A DNA stretch of 9,573 nucleotides, taken from contig DCID01000007.1 of the NCBI GenBank assembly GCA_002315745.1, forward strand, positions 84,281 through 93,853, written 5' to 3'. Made by a program: the position numbers and the translations under genes. Under the pieces are notes generated by a model, which worked only from the letters and a program-made list of their open reading frames with translations, did no database searches and was not told the DNA's origin. Below are positions 1-7,789 of this stretch, piece by piece. This DNA comes from Bacteroidales bacterium UBA1735. GTDB lineage: Bacteria > Bacteroidota > Bacteroidia > Bacteroidales > Paludibacteraceae. Numbering within the stretch: position 1 is the stretch's first letter; each line of letters opens with the position of its first letter.

Positions 1-407
1 CAAACCTAAACTTGGTGGGTAAACGTAACCCTGCGGTTTATGGTTCGACGTCGATGGAGAGCGAAATGATCGCTATTCAACGACGCTGGCTCGATGTGCA
101 TTTCCAATACCAACAATCCAATCACGAGGGCGATTTAATCGATTGGTTACAGAATGGCATAGATTTTGATGGTATCGTGCTAAACGCAGGCGGCTACACA
201 CATACGAGCGTTGCGCTACGCGATACAGTGGAGTATGTGATGGAGCAAGGTGTTCCCGTGGTCGAAGTTCATATCTCCGACATTCGTACCCGCGAACCCT
301 TTAGGCAGCATAGTTTATTAACCGATGTCTGCGCACTCACCATCGTCGGAGAAGGTATAAAAGGCTATGAAAAAGCTGTGGATTATCTTATTAACCTCCC
401 TCGTTAG
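1..407 (+). CDS. aroQ: Type II 3-dehydroquinate dehydratase, 5' end outside window
   Basis: Type II dehydroquinase converts 3-dehydroquinate to 3-dehydroshikimate in the cytosolic shikimate pathway. The reading frame is open from the first base and begins inside the family's N-terminal strand: the codons from position 3 read NLNLVGKRNPAVYG, matching the usual N-L-N-L-x-G-x-R-x-P-x-x-Y-G. The start codon therefore lies a few codons upstream, and the TTG at 12 is internal. Visible hallmarks are the Arg and Tyr of KRNPAVYG (Tyr at 39-41), QSNHEGDLID, the substrate-binding VLNAGGYTHTS (Asn at 183-185), EVHISD with its His at 270-272, and REPFRQHS. The C-terminus GYEKAVDYLINLPR has about the normal length for the family, so the last 41 bp, which also encode the start of the next gene, are probably real aroQ sequence. 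The family assignment is secure. Confidence 0.95.
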   Translation, partial: NLNLVGKRNPAVYGSTSMESEMIAIQRRWLDVHFQYQQSNHEGDLIDWLQNGIDFDGIVLNAGGYTHTSVALRDTVEYVMEQGVPVVEVHISDIRTREPFRQHSLLTDVCALTIVGEGIKGYEKAVDYLINLPR

Positions 408-2916
408 CATTGCCTCATGGGCTGCTACGGTCACAGGTAAAGTGCTGGACGCCAATTCACGCCAAGCACTGGATTTCGTCAATGTCACCATTGCCAAAGC
501 GAACTCCACCACTCCCATCACCGGCGTCGTCACGGATGCCGAAGGCGTATTTGCCCTCACGGATATCACCAACGGATCGTATGTGGTGACCATCTCGTTC
601 ATGGGGTACACGACCCTCACACAAGAAATCAAAGTGAAGGATCAAAACGTCGATCTCGGCAAAGTACTCCTCAAAGAGGATACAAAGGCCCTCAAAGAAG
701 TGGAAGTAGTAGCACAAGGTTCCACAATGCGTTTTGAGTTGGACCGCAAGATATATACGGTTGACCAAAACGTCGCTGCCGCAGGTGCTAGCGTCTCCGA
801 GGTATTGGAAAACATCCCTACCGTCGAAGTGGATCAGGAAGGTAAAATCTCCATGCGAAACTCCGAAGCGGTCGAAGTGTGGATCAATGGCAAACCGGCT
901 GGTCTAACCGCTGAGAACAGAGGTCAGGTACTGGCACAAATGCCTGCGGATGGTGTCAAAGAGATCGAACTCATTACCAACCCCGGTGCTAAGTTCTCAC
1001 CCGAAGGTACGGCAGGTATCATCAACATCGTGACCAAGAAAGACCGCAAAGCGGGCTACTATGGTAGCCTATCCGCAGGACTCGACTATAGTCTTGCTCC
1101 ACCTTGGAACATACCTCCGGGAGCCAATACGGGCTTTAATATCAATTTCAATAAAGGTATAGCCGAAGCCTATTTCAATGTAGGCTATCGTTTCTTCTCG
1201 AACAATGGTGGCACCTACATCGACCGCTATAACTTAAACGGCTATGGTTCACAGACCTTAGACTCATCCCTGATTGAGTCGCACCTCATCGAAAACGGAC
1301 AGACGCAACGTCAGAACCATGGACTCTTCCTGCGTGGCGGTGTGAACCTACATGTAGCCGAGCACTCTACTATCGGTATCAGCGGATTTGGTATGGTGGG
1401 CGATAAGAACGTCTTCCGTGGTTATAACAACGATACAAAGACCTACCTCATCACCGATTATCCATCGGGCGATACACTCCGTGACTACAGCCGTGCCACA
1501 GGCGGTGGCGGATGGCATCCAGGAGGAATGGGTATGGTGGATTATACCCTCGACTACAATAACCACAAACTGATGATCAGTGGTTCGTATAACTATTTCG
1601 GTTTCAATCAGGACTTTACCTATACAACGGTCGAGAAAGGTCGTGCTGATCAGATACAAGAGCAGTTCAACAATAGCGCTGATCAACGTATAGAGATCAA
1701 AGCCGACTACGAGTGGAAACCTACCAAACAGTCACGTCTCGAAGCCGGATATCAAGCAACCTTGGGGTATAGCACCACTTTCGCACAGGCTTTTAATGAT
1801 ACCCAACGCCAACAGGAACTATATACCTACTACTCCGATTTCTCCAACAAGGAGCAGAACCACGCCCTCTATATCTCCTACGGCAACCGCTTCTGGGATA
1901 AGTTCAGTGTACAGGTCGGTCTGCGTGGCGAATATTTCATCCGCCACCTCGATTCGTACTACAAAGATGCCAACGGGGATGTGCAGGATGCTTTTGCCAA
2001 GAATGAAGGACGTAAAGATACTGCCTATTTCCAACTCTTCCCCAGTGCTTACCTTAGCTACGATTTTGGAAATGGACACGAACTCCAACTCAACTACACC
2101 CGTCGTGTCGATCGTCCACGTGGACACCAGATCAACCCACGTATTGACTTCTCCGACTCTACGAACATCCGTATCGGTAACCCCACTTTGACCCCGTCCT
2201 ACTCATCGTCCTTGGAACTGAACTACCTCAAGACATGGGAACGTCATACACTCAGTGCGGGCGTCTTCTGGCGTTATCAAGATAACCTCGTGCAGAACGT
2301 GCGCTTCATGACCGATGATAATAGAATCATGAAGAACACCTTTATCAACGTCGCACGCAGACAGGACTTAGGTGTCGAAGTGGTCGCCAAAGATAAACTG
2401 TTTGGAGAACTGCTCCAACTCACCACCAGTGCCAACCTCTATTGGAACACGATGACCGCCGAACACTACGAAGGTATGGTCAATGGCGATAGTATAATCA
2501 TTGATTTACCTGCCCAAAACGTACTCGCATGGTCGGTGCGTCTCAATGCGCAGTTCCTATTTACCAAGACTTTCTCGGGTCAAATCAGCGGACAATACCG
2601 CAGCCCACATGTGGTGGCACAAGGTACCACTTCACATAGTTACTCCATTGACTTGGGTCTGCGCAAGACCTTCCTCGATCGCAAGTTAGCCCTCGCCCTC
2701 AATGTACGCGATATATTGGATTCACGTGCACGCAAGAACTACACATGGGGCGAAGGATTCTGGCAATACCAAGAGAATAGATGGCACTCCCGTTCTATCA
2801 GTCTCACACTCACTTGGAACTTCGGTACACAGCAGCAACGTAAACCCGATATGAAACGCAATAACAGTAGCAGCGATATGTCTAGCGGTATGATGGATAT
2901 GGGAGGGGAGGAATAG
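367..2916 (+). CDS. TonB-dependent-receptor-type outer membrane protein (CarboxypepD_reg domain, plug, OMP_b-brl_3-like barrel)
   Basis: This is an outer membrane beta-barrel of the Bacteroidota TonB-dependent receptor superfamily; its substrate cannot be told from sequence. Residues 1-20 form a signal peptide (MKKLWIILLTSLVSIASWA). Residues about 21-105 are a CarboxypepD_reg-like beta-sandwich (TVTGKVLDANSRQALDFVNV, then GVVTDAEGVFAL and SFMGYTT). Residues about 125-226 are a plug domain with SEVLENIPTVEVDQEG, EVWINGKP, KEIELITNPGAKFSPEGTAGIINIVTKK. The remainder is a barrel rich in aromatic and alternating strands that ends in SLTLTWNFG, followed by a roughly 34-residue hydrophilic tail rich in Met, Ser and Asp. 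The ATG at 367 is chosen because it begins a perfect signal peptide; this makes the gene overlap aroQ by 41 bp in another frame. An AAGG-type ribosome site may lie at 350-363. The barrel resembles the OMP_b-brl_3 group rather than SusC. No TonB box was identified. Confidence 0.9.
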   Translation: MKKLWIILLTSLVSIASWAATVTGKVLDANSRQALDFVNVTIAKANSTTPITGVVTDAEGVFALTDITNGSYVVTISFMGYTTLTQEIKVKDQNVDLGKVLLKEDTKALKEVEVVAQGSTMRFELDRKIYTVDQNVAAAGASVSEVLENIPTVEVDQEGKISMRNSEAVEVWINGKPAGLTAENRGQVLAQMPADGVKEIELITNPGAKFSPEGTAGIINIVTKKDRKAGYYGSLSAGLDYSLAPPWNIPPGANTGFNINFNKGIAEAYFNVGYRFFSNNGGTYIDRYNLNGYGSQTLDSSLIESHLIENGQTQRQNHGLFLRGGVNLHVAEHSTIGISGFGMVGDKNVFRGYNNDTKTYLITDYPSGDTLRDYSRATGGGGWHPGGMGMVDYTLDYNNHKLMISGSYNYFGFNQDFTYTTVEKGRADQIQEQFNNSADQRIEIKADYEWKPTKQSRLEAGYQATLGYSTTFAQAFNDTQRQQELYTYYSDFSNKEQNHALYISYGNRFWDKFSVQVGLRGEYFIRHLDSYYKDANGDVQDAFAKNEGRKDTAYFQLFPSAYLSYDFGNGHELQLNYTRRVDRPRGHQINPRIDFSDSTNIRIGNPTLTPSYSSSLELNYLKTWERHTLSAGVFWRYQDNLVQNVRFMTDDNRIMKNTFINVARRQDLGVEVVAKDKLFGELLQLTTSANLYWNTMTAEHYEGMVNGDSIIIDLPAQNVLAWSVRLNAQFLFTKTFSGQISGQYRSPHVVAQGTTSHSYSIDLGLRKTFLDRKLALALNVRDILDSRARKNYTWGEGFWQYQENRWHSRSISLTLTWNFGTQQQRKPDMKRNNSSSDMSSGMMDMGGEE

Positions 2917-2937
2917 TTTAGAGTTTAGAGTTTAGAG
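2917..2937 (+). repeat. Tandem heptamer array (TTTAGAG)x3
   Basis: Three perfect copies of TTTAGAG begin directly after the TAG stop of the receptor gene and end directly before the GTG start of porT, so they fill the whole intergenic space. In the frame of porT the array contains a TAG, so it is not an extension of that ORF. The same unit occurs in five copies in the equivalent place before the Wzi-like gene (7790-7824, opposite strand). Confidence 0.95.
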
Positions 2938-3003
2938 GTGAAAGGTTATAGGATAGTCATAGTAGCATTTTTGATGTTCGGACTGACAGCTCGAGCACAG
3001 AAT
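2917..3003 (+). repeat. Inverted leader repeat, left arm (heptamers plus signal-peptide codons)
   Basis: This arm is the heptamer array plus the first 22 codons of porT (2938-3003). The reverse complement of 7724-7789 matches those 66 bases at 58 positions (8 mismatches counted by eye), and both arms are preceded by heptamers and a TAG stop. The longest perfect match is 31 bp: three heptamers plus GTGAAAGGTT. Similarity stops after the AQN codons, at about the signal-peptide cleavage site. Confidence 0.9.
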
Positions 3004-3672
3004 AACCCGTATGTGGACGATAAAGTCGTTCACTTCGGTTTCTCCTTAGGTATCAACCTCATGTCCCTGCGTGTGAACAATAGTGATATACCTGTTGTCC
3101 TCCCTTACGATGGTATGCCACCCAAGGTACTGCATGCCTCCGTGAGCAATCTACTCCCTGGTTTCTCCGTCGGTTTTATCACCGATGTGCGCCTCTGCCG
3201 ACACCTTAACCTCCGTTTCTGCCCTGCACTGAGTTTTGCACAACGTACCATCACCTATGAATGCGAAGATAAAACACCTATCCGCAGTGCCGACGGCAAA
3301 CTGACCAACCAAGTCAGTCTGCTCTCTATCCCTATCACGGTGCCACTCTACCTCAAGTGGTCTGCCGAGCGCGAGAAGAACTACCGCCCGTACCTCATCG
3401 GTGGTGGCGGATTTGAATACAACGTCTATCGCGATGCCGAAATGCCCATCATGCTCAAAGGCCCCGACGCATTCGTCGAAGTCGGTTTCGGTTGCGACTT
3501 CTATTTCCGTTGGTTCAAGTTCTGTCCACAACTCACCTACCGTATTGGTTTCTTAAACCTCAACACCCCTCATGAGGAGCACCCACAACTCCTGGAAGGT
3601 AACTATTTCTATGCCGATGCCATCAGTCAACTCAAGTCCCACCAACTCTGTCTTACATTTAATTTTGAATAA
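2938..3672 (+). CDS. porT: PorT-like outer membrane protein of type IX secretion / gliding
   Basis: PorT is a membrane component needed for type IX secretion in Porphyromonas and for gliding (SprT) in other Bacteroidota. The 244-residue protein has a signal peptide (residues 1-21, cleavage near TARAQ/N) and then the family's characteristic start of the mature chain, NPYVDDKVVHFGFSLGINLMS. It continues with LLPGFSVGFITDVRL, HLNLRFCPALSFAQRTI, LLSIPITVPLYLKWSAEREKNYRPYLIGGGG and a final barrel strand LCLTFNFE. Length and motif order fit PorT of about 240-250 residues. The start is GTG; no in-frame ATG gives a usable signal peptide. Upstream is only the heptamer array, so translation may rely on reinitiation after the receptor stop. 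The next gene overlaps its last 8 bp. The signal peptide is near-identical to that of the unrelated Wzi-like gene. The call rests on recalled family motifs, not a search; a generic outer-membrane barrel is the fallback. Confidence 0.8.
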   Translation: MKGYRIVIVAFLMFGLTARAQNNPYVDDKVVHFGFSLGINLMSLRVNNSDIPVVLPYDGMPPKVLHASVSNLLPGFSVGFITDVRLCRHLNLRFCPALSFAQRTITYECEDKTPIRSADGKLTNQVSLLSIPITVPLYLKWSAEREKNYRPYLIGGGGFEYNVYRDAEMPIMLKGPDAFVEVGFGCDFYFRWFKFCPQLTYRIGFLNLNTPHEEHPQLLEGNYFYADAISQLKSHQLCLTFNFE

Positions 3673-5266
3673 GTTTATTTACATAGTGTTAGCAGCCTTC
3701 GTGCTCATCGGTTGTCAGGAACAGCGCATCAGCGATGATCCTACGTTATATTTGTCTTTCAGCAAAGATACGATCTCGTTTGACACCGTCTTCACCAACT
3801 TAGGTTCAACCACTCAACGCGTGCTCATCTATAACCGCAACGCCAACGCACTACGTATCACCCGTATGTGGCAAGATCTAAGTTCGAGTCCTTTCTACCC
3901 GAACCTCGATGGAGAGAACCAACTCACCAACATCACCGACTTAGTCATTGAGGGACACGATAGCGCCTACCTGTTTGTCAAAGTTAATATCGATCCCACG
4001 AAACAGAATAATCCCGTTCTCTTCGAAGATAATCTCCACTTTATGGTCAATGGCAATACCCAAACCATCCACCTCGAAGCCATTGGTCAAGATGTGTATC
4101 TCATCAAGTCCGATAAGCGGTACACCATCTACGATAGGAAAGGTTTTGTAGCTAACAAGCCATACCTTATCTACGATACCGTCGTTGTCACAGGACGTCT
4201 TACCCTCCAACCTGGTGCACGCCTCTATTTCCATAACAACGCGGGACTCTATGCCCTCGGTTCAGTCAAAGCCGAAGGTACACTCGATCAACCTATCCAA
4301 CTGCAAGGTGATCGTATCGACCGACTCTTTGAGAACGTGCCATACGCTTATGTATCCGGTATGTGGACAGGTTTCTTCCTCCTACCCGATTCGTCCCAAG
4401 CCAGCAGTTGCACCTATGATCTCAATCATGTGGAGGTACGTTCCGCCAATGTCGGTCTATGGGCATATAACTCTCCCATGGCGAATAAACCCACACTCCA
4501 TCTCACCAACTCGCTCATTCATAACCACTCACGCTATGGTCTTGTCTTACAGAACTTCGATGCCGAGGTGACTAATACAGAAATAAGTAACACCGCATCC
4601 TATCTCGTCTATCTGCAAGGCGGCAAGCATCGGTTTATACATAACACCATCGCGTCCTATTTTAATCATACGAACGTTCGTATCCAATCGGTTCGACGCG
4701 AAGATGTGCCTGCCGTTTATATCGATTCTACCGAGGCACACGGCGCTACACAAGTGACATTCATCAATTGTATCGTCGATGGTGTACGCACCAATAATGT
4801 AGAAATGGACTCCACCTCTACCCCTTCCACCTACGATATACATGGTAACTACCTCAAAGCCGATTCTATTGCCGAGGCTAGCCATAACATATACTGGCAA
4901 AAGACCGACACCCTGCCCGTCTTTGTCAATAATTACTATAAGTATCTGGAATATAACTACTACGATTTTCGCCTCGATTCTCTCTCCCCTGCTCGGGGCA
5001 TAGGCGATTCGTTAGTGCTCTTAGAAGATGTACGCTACCAGCGCGATCGTTTGGGTAATGAGCGTCCGCTCAATCAACGTCCTGATGCCGGATGCTATCA
5101 ATATCAGCCTGGATCTGCTGCTGCAGAGCGGCTACGTTCGCGAACTTTCTCTCTTCCCGTACACGACGTACTAACTGCACCGAGATGGTTTGACCATATA
5201 GGTCACCTGTATAATCCAATAGATATACCTCCACCGTCACATGGTCATTGCCTATGGTCGGGTTAG
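3665..5266 (+). CDS. Predicted lipoprotein with parallel beta-helix repeats
   Basis: This is a surface or periplasmic lipoprotein of unknown role. The frame is open from 3572, but the part before 3665 is antisense-quality sequence inside porT. TTG at 3665 gives MNKFIYIVLAAFVLIGC, an ideal lipoprotein signal with lipobox LIGC and Cys17 as the lipidated residue, and it overlaps porT by 8 bp, suggesting coupling. Residues about 22-130 look like a beta-sandwich domain (LYLSFSKDTISFDTVFTNLGSTTQRVLIYN). From about 145 to 430 there are short strands typical of a right-handed parallel beta-helix (TLHLTNSLIHNHSRYGLVLQ, AEVTNTEISNTASYLVYLQ, QVTFINCIVDG). The expected family ending, RLGNERPLNQRPDAGCYQY, occurs at about 5048-5104. 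A further 53 codons of low-complexity, non-homologous look run antisense to ribF before the TAG at 5266, probably because an older stop near 5105 was lost. Product length as read is 533 residues. Confidence 0.8.
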   Translation: MNKFIYIVLAAFVLIGCQEQRISDDPTLYLSFSKDTISFDTVFTNLGSTTQRVLIYNRNANALRITRMWQDLSSSPFYPNLDGENQLTNITDLVIEGHDSAYLFVKVNIDPTKQNNPVLFEDNLHFMVNGNTQTIHLEAIGQDVYLIKSDKRYTIYDRKGFVANKPYLIYDTVVVTGRLTLQPGARLYFHNNAGLYALGSVKAEGTLDQPIQLQGDRIDRLFENVPYAYVSGMWTGFFLLPDSSQASSCTYDLNHVEVRSANVGLWAYNSPMANKPTLHLTNSLIHNHSRYGLVLQNFDAEVTNTEISNTASYLVYLQGGKHRFIHNTIASYFNHTNVRIQSVRREDVPAVYIDSTEAHGATQVTFINCIVDGVRTNNVEMDSTSTPSTYDIHGNYLKADSIAEASHNIYWQKTDTLPVFVNNYYKYLEYNYYDFRLDSLSPARGIGDSLVLLEDVRYQRDRLGNERPLNQRPDAGCYQYQPGSAAAERLRSRTFSLPVHDVLTAPRWFDHIGHLYNPIDIPPPSHGHCLWSG

Positions 5267-5942
5267 TACCGATGTTCACCATTCCCTTCACTTTCCCTAC
5301 CCCCTCTACAATCACTTCACCTGCATATACTCCATGAGAAGGCAGCATTTTCTCAGCCGGCAGATCAATATTCGCAGTCGGAAAGCCTATCGTTCGTCCT
5401 AATCCTTTCCCGTGCACCACTTCACCACACAGCGTATAAGTATAACCTAACATCTCGTTCGCGCGTGCCATATCGCCTTGCTGCAAAGCACGGCGTATCT
5501 TAGACGAAGATACCTGTCCGTTGGGAGCCATCGTCACGGGCTGTATCGTCATCCCTACCCGATGGGCAGCCGCTTCATAATCGGCGATATCGGTCATACA
5601 GTCGCTACCAAACTGATGATCATAACCCATCAGTAAGATCTCCACACCGCAACGCTCATGCAGAATATGCATGAACTCCTCCGCCGTCATCTGCTGGATC
5701 ACATCAAAGTGAAACGAAAAGATCTCATCCACACCCGTAGCTTTGAGTAAAGCGGTACGTTCATCGAAGGTGGAAAGTAAGGGCTGCTGTGTGCCACTAA
5801 GCACGCTCTGTGGATGCTCATCGAAGGTCAGCACCGCACTCTGCAACCCATTGAGACGGGATACACGAAGCAACTCGCTAATCAAAAAACGATGGCCTTT
5901 ATGTACACCATCGAAAAAACCTATCGTTGCTACGTATGCCAT
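5070..5942 (-). CDS. ribF: Bifunctional riboflavin kinase / FAD synthetase
   Basis: RibF phosphorylates riboflavin to FMN and adenylates FMN to FAD in the cytosol. The 290-residue protein shows the N-terminal nucleotidyltransferase motif ATIGFFDGVHKGH (residues 5-17), YDHQFG (107-112) and SSSKIR (145-150), then the C-terminal flavokinase domain with GKGLGRTIGFPTANI (178-192), GVYAGEV, NIGTNPTIG (223-231) and VEVYLLDYTGDLYG (237-250, carrying the presumed catalytic Glu). The ATG at 5942 is preferred over an in-frame ATG at 5981 because it sits immediately before the conserved strand and forms a TAATG junction with the Wzi-like gene stop. As a result the protein lacks the roughly 15-20 residues that many RibF proteins have before this motif. 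It is the last gene of the leftward operon, and its final 197 bp lie under the converging lipoprotein ORF. Confidence 0.95.
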   Translation of the reverse strand: MAYVATIGFFDGVHKGHRFLISELLRVSRLNGLQSAVLTFDEHPQSVLSGTQQPLLSTFDERTALLKATGVDEIFSFHFDVIQQMTAEEFMHILHERCGVEILLMGYDHQFGSDCMTDIADYEAAAHRVGMTIQPVTMAPNGQVSSSKIRRALQQGDMARANEMLGYTYTLCGEVVHGKGLGRTIGFPTANIDLPAEKMLPSHGVYAGEVIVEGVGKVKGMVNIGTNPTIGNDHVTVEVYLLDYTGDLYGQTISVQLVRRVREERKFANVAALQQQIQADIDSIRHQDVD

Positions 5943-7789
5943 TAGAAACCAAAGGAGAATCCTATCATCGCAGAGAAACATTTACCCTGGAAATAGGATG
6001 GATAATACTTATCTAAATAATACTGCGCCGTGCACCCTTCGCCCGCATCCTCGGAATAGATGGGTTTGAGTTGACCCGATACATCCTTCGCCATCGTCTT
6101 CTCCAAGTTATCGTATCCACGGGCATTGTTATAGGTCATATTAAAGCGCAAATACATGTTAGGATGCACTTCGTATATCATATCCAAAGCAACCACATCG
6201 TTTTGGAAGATCTTCTCGTCAAACGGCTTTTGCGACAGCACCGAACTGATACCAGACTGACTCTCTATCTTCTGACCACTCTCATTTCTCGCTACACGCC
6301 AATACTCGTATGCATTGTACTTGGTATCGTTGGTATAACTGAGTTTGAGCACCATACCACGAATCGGGCGATAACTCAACTCCGCAAAGATCGATTGCGC
6401 ATTGTCACCCATATAGTGCCCCATATTATAACTATTGCTTGCCCACGTCAGCACATCAATCGAGTGCGTGTAGCATGCTATATACGCACGCATAAACTCA
6501 AACTTAGCACTCAAACCTTTGATAGGCCAACCTCCCCAGTCAAAACCCACTAAGTAGGAGACAGGATTCTTCTCGGGATTAGACGATTTAAGACGATCGA
6601 GTTTGAACTCATCCAAATAGAACGAACCATATAACTTCAAGTGCTGTACGGGTCGAACCGTGATGGTAAAGAAGGCTTGTGAGTTCTGATTCTCACTCGC
6701 TACACCTTTGGTCAGTAGGTGATCCAACGACTTAAAGAAGGCAAACGGAATGAAATAGGCAGCCTGCACATTATTCTCCGCATACACGATCGAGTTACCA
6801 AAACCAAACTGCACGTACTTACAGGGTATGAAGGTGAACATGTTCGCCGCCATAAACTTATTGTGCGGACGGTACTCTTTTTCCGTCCCTGCGGTCGTGT
6901 TCTCTACGTAGTACTTGGTCGAATCGAGCACATTGCTCACTAACCATGCGTGGAAATAGTCGAATTGGAACCATTTGCAAGGGGTCAGTTGTAACGATAT
7001 CATCGGCACTGCCGGGTTACGTCCCGATAGGATGTTGGAGCAATGGTAACTGTCGCCCCATGTGATGTTCTCACGCTGAACCGATATGCTTCCGAACCAT
7101 GCATAGGCCGATATACCTCCCTTCGAATCGGAGAAATCACCACCATAGTTGGCTTCTTTATACTGCACACCAGGTAGGTTATTCAAATACCCTGGTTTGG
7201 TCAATTTAGCGCCATCTATATAGTCCGATTGGGTAGGATAATAGTCGCTTTTCAGCCACTTACCATTATAACTAATATCGCGAAGCGAGCCCCAAATAGA
7301 GATATGATTAACGATATCCATTTTAAGATCTACGCCCCACCAACGTTTGAGAATAGCACCTTTCTTAGAGCCATATATCTCGGCACCTAAGATCGGTTCA
7401 ATCGACATCTTAAATTTCTTATCCTTGGTCATGTAGGAGAACTGTGGGTTGGCCAAAGATAGGTTATAAGTACGATGATCCGTGTATTGAACATAGTTAT
7501 TGATCATCGTGTCACGTTCGAGAGCGAAGACATTGAGGTAGAAGTTTAGGTCATCACGTTGGCGTTTATTCAACAGGGAATCAGCCGCTTGCGCTTCGGT
7601 CAGCATCTGAGCCACCTGCATACGACTATACGGACGAACACCCGTCTGATGCACAATCACACCATCCGTCAGCAACTCGTCCAAGAAATCATACACCTTC
7701 GTGTAGTTCGTTGCTACCGGTATATTCTGTGCCTGAGCAGTCAGCCCAAGCATCAAAAACGCTACTATGACTATCCTACAACCTTTCAC
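5942..7789 (-). CDS. Wzi-like capsule-assembly-family outer membrane barrel
   Basis: A 615-residue secreted outer membrane beta-barrel resembling the Caps_assemb_Wzi family, whose founding member holds capsular polysaccharide at the cell surface; the Bacteroidota members are mostly uncharacterised. Residues 1-21 are a signal peptide ending TAQAQ/N. The mature N-terminus has the family's helical region: YDFLDELLTDGVIVHQTGVRPYSRMQVAQML and LLNKRQRDDLNFYLNVF. The barrel contains ENITWGDSYHCSNILSGRNPAVP, FQFDYFHAWLVSNVLDS, and FEFMRAYIACYTHSIDVLTWASNSYNMGHYMGDNA, and ends in a terminal aromatic strand SAMIGFSFGF. The start is GTG at 7789, directly after five TTTAGAG heptamers, and the stop overlaps the ribF start (TAATG). 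The signal-peptide DNA is nearly the same as that of porT on the other strand. The capsule role is inferred from family resemblance only. Confidence 0.75.
   Translation of the reverse strand: MKGCRIVIVAFLMLGLTAQAQNIPVATNYTKVYDFLDELLTDGVIVHQTGVRPYSRMQVAQMLTEAQAADSLLNKRQRDDLNFYLNVFALERDTMINNYVQYTDHRTYNLSLANPQFSYMTKDKKFKMSIEPILGAEIYGSKKGAILKRWWGVDLKMDIVNHISIWGSLRDISYNGKWLKSDYYPTQSDYIDGAKLTKPGYLNNLPGVQYKEANYGGDFSDSKGGISAYAWFGSISVQRENITWGDSYHCSNILSGRNPAVPMISLQLTPCKWFQFDYFHAWLVSNVLDSTKYYVENTTAGTEKEYRPHNKFMAANMFTFIPCKYVQFGFGNSIVYAENNVQAAYFIPFAFFKSLDHLLTKGVASENQNSQAFFTITVRPVQHLKLYGSFYLDEFKLDRLKSSNPEKNPVSYLVGFDWGGWPIKGLSAKFEFMRAYIACYTHSIDVLTWASNSYNMGHYMGDNAQSIFAELSYRPIRGMVLKLSYTNDTKYNAYEYWRVARNESGQKIESQSGISSVLSQKPFDEKIFQNDVVALDMIYEVHPNMYLRFNMTYNNARGYDNLEKTMAKDVSGQLKPIYSEDAGEGCTAQYYLDKYYPSYFQGKCFSAMIGFSFGF

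Noticed and set aside
1796..2191. 131-codon plus-strand ORF inside the receptor gene
   Set aside because: It is Ser/Thr/Pro-rich out-of-frame reading of barrel codons within a clearly conserved CDS.
2914..2921. TAGTTTAG at the heptamer boundary as a promoter -7 element
   Set aside because: It misses one fixed base of TAnnTTTG, and neither copy has a -33 TTTG at proper spacing.
3572..3664. Upstream extension of the lipoprotein ORF to the ATG at 3572
   Set aside because: It lies within the conserved barrel end of porT and has no signal-like character; TTG at 3665 gives a complete lipoprotein signal with lipobox.
3747..3754. TATATTTG on the plus strand as a -7 promoter element
   Set aside because: It is inside the lipoprotein coding sequence and has no TTTG at the right distance upstream.
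5743..6069. 108-codon plus-strand ORF across the ribF start
   Set aside because: It is antisense to the conserved ribF N-terminus and the barrel C-terminus, with a Cys/Arg/Ser-rich composition typical of shadow frames.
6071..6553. 160-codon plus-strand ORF
   Set aside because: It is antisense to the Wzi-like gene, is His/Ile/Thr-rich as expected from complementing barrel codons, and has no start context or recognisable motif.
7455..7462. TATCTTTG on the minus strand as an internal promoter in the Wzi-like gene
   Set aside because: The octamer fits, but no -33 TTTG is found about 20 bp upstream, and it does not precede a gene start.
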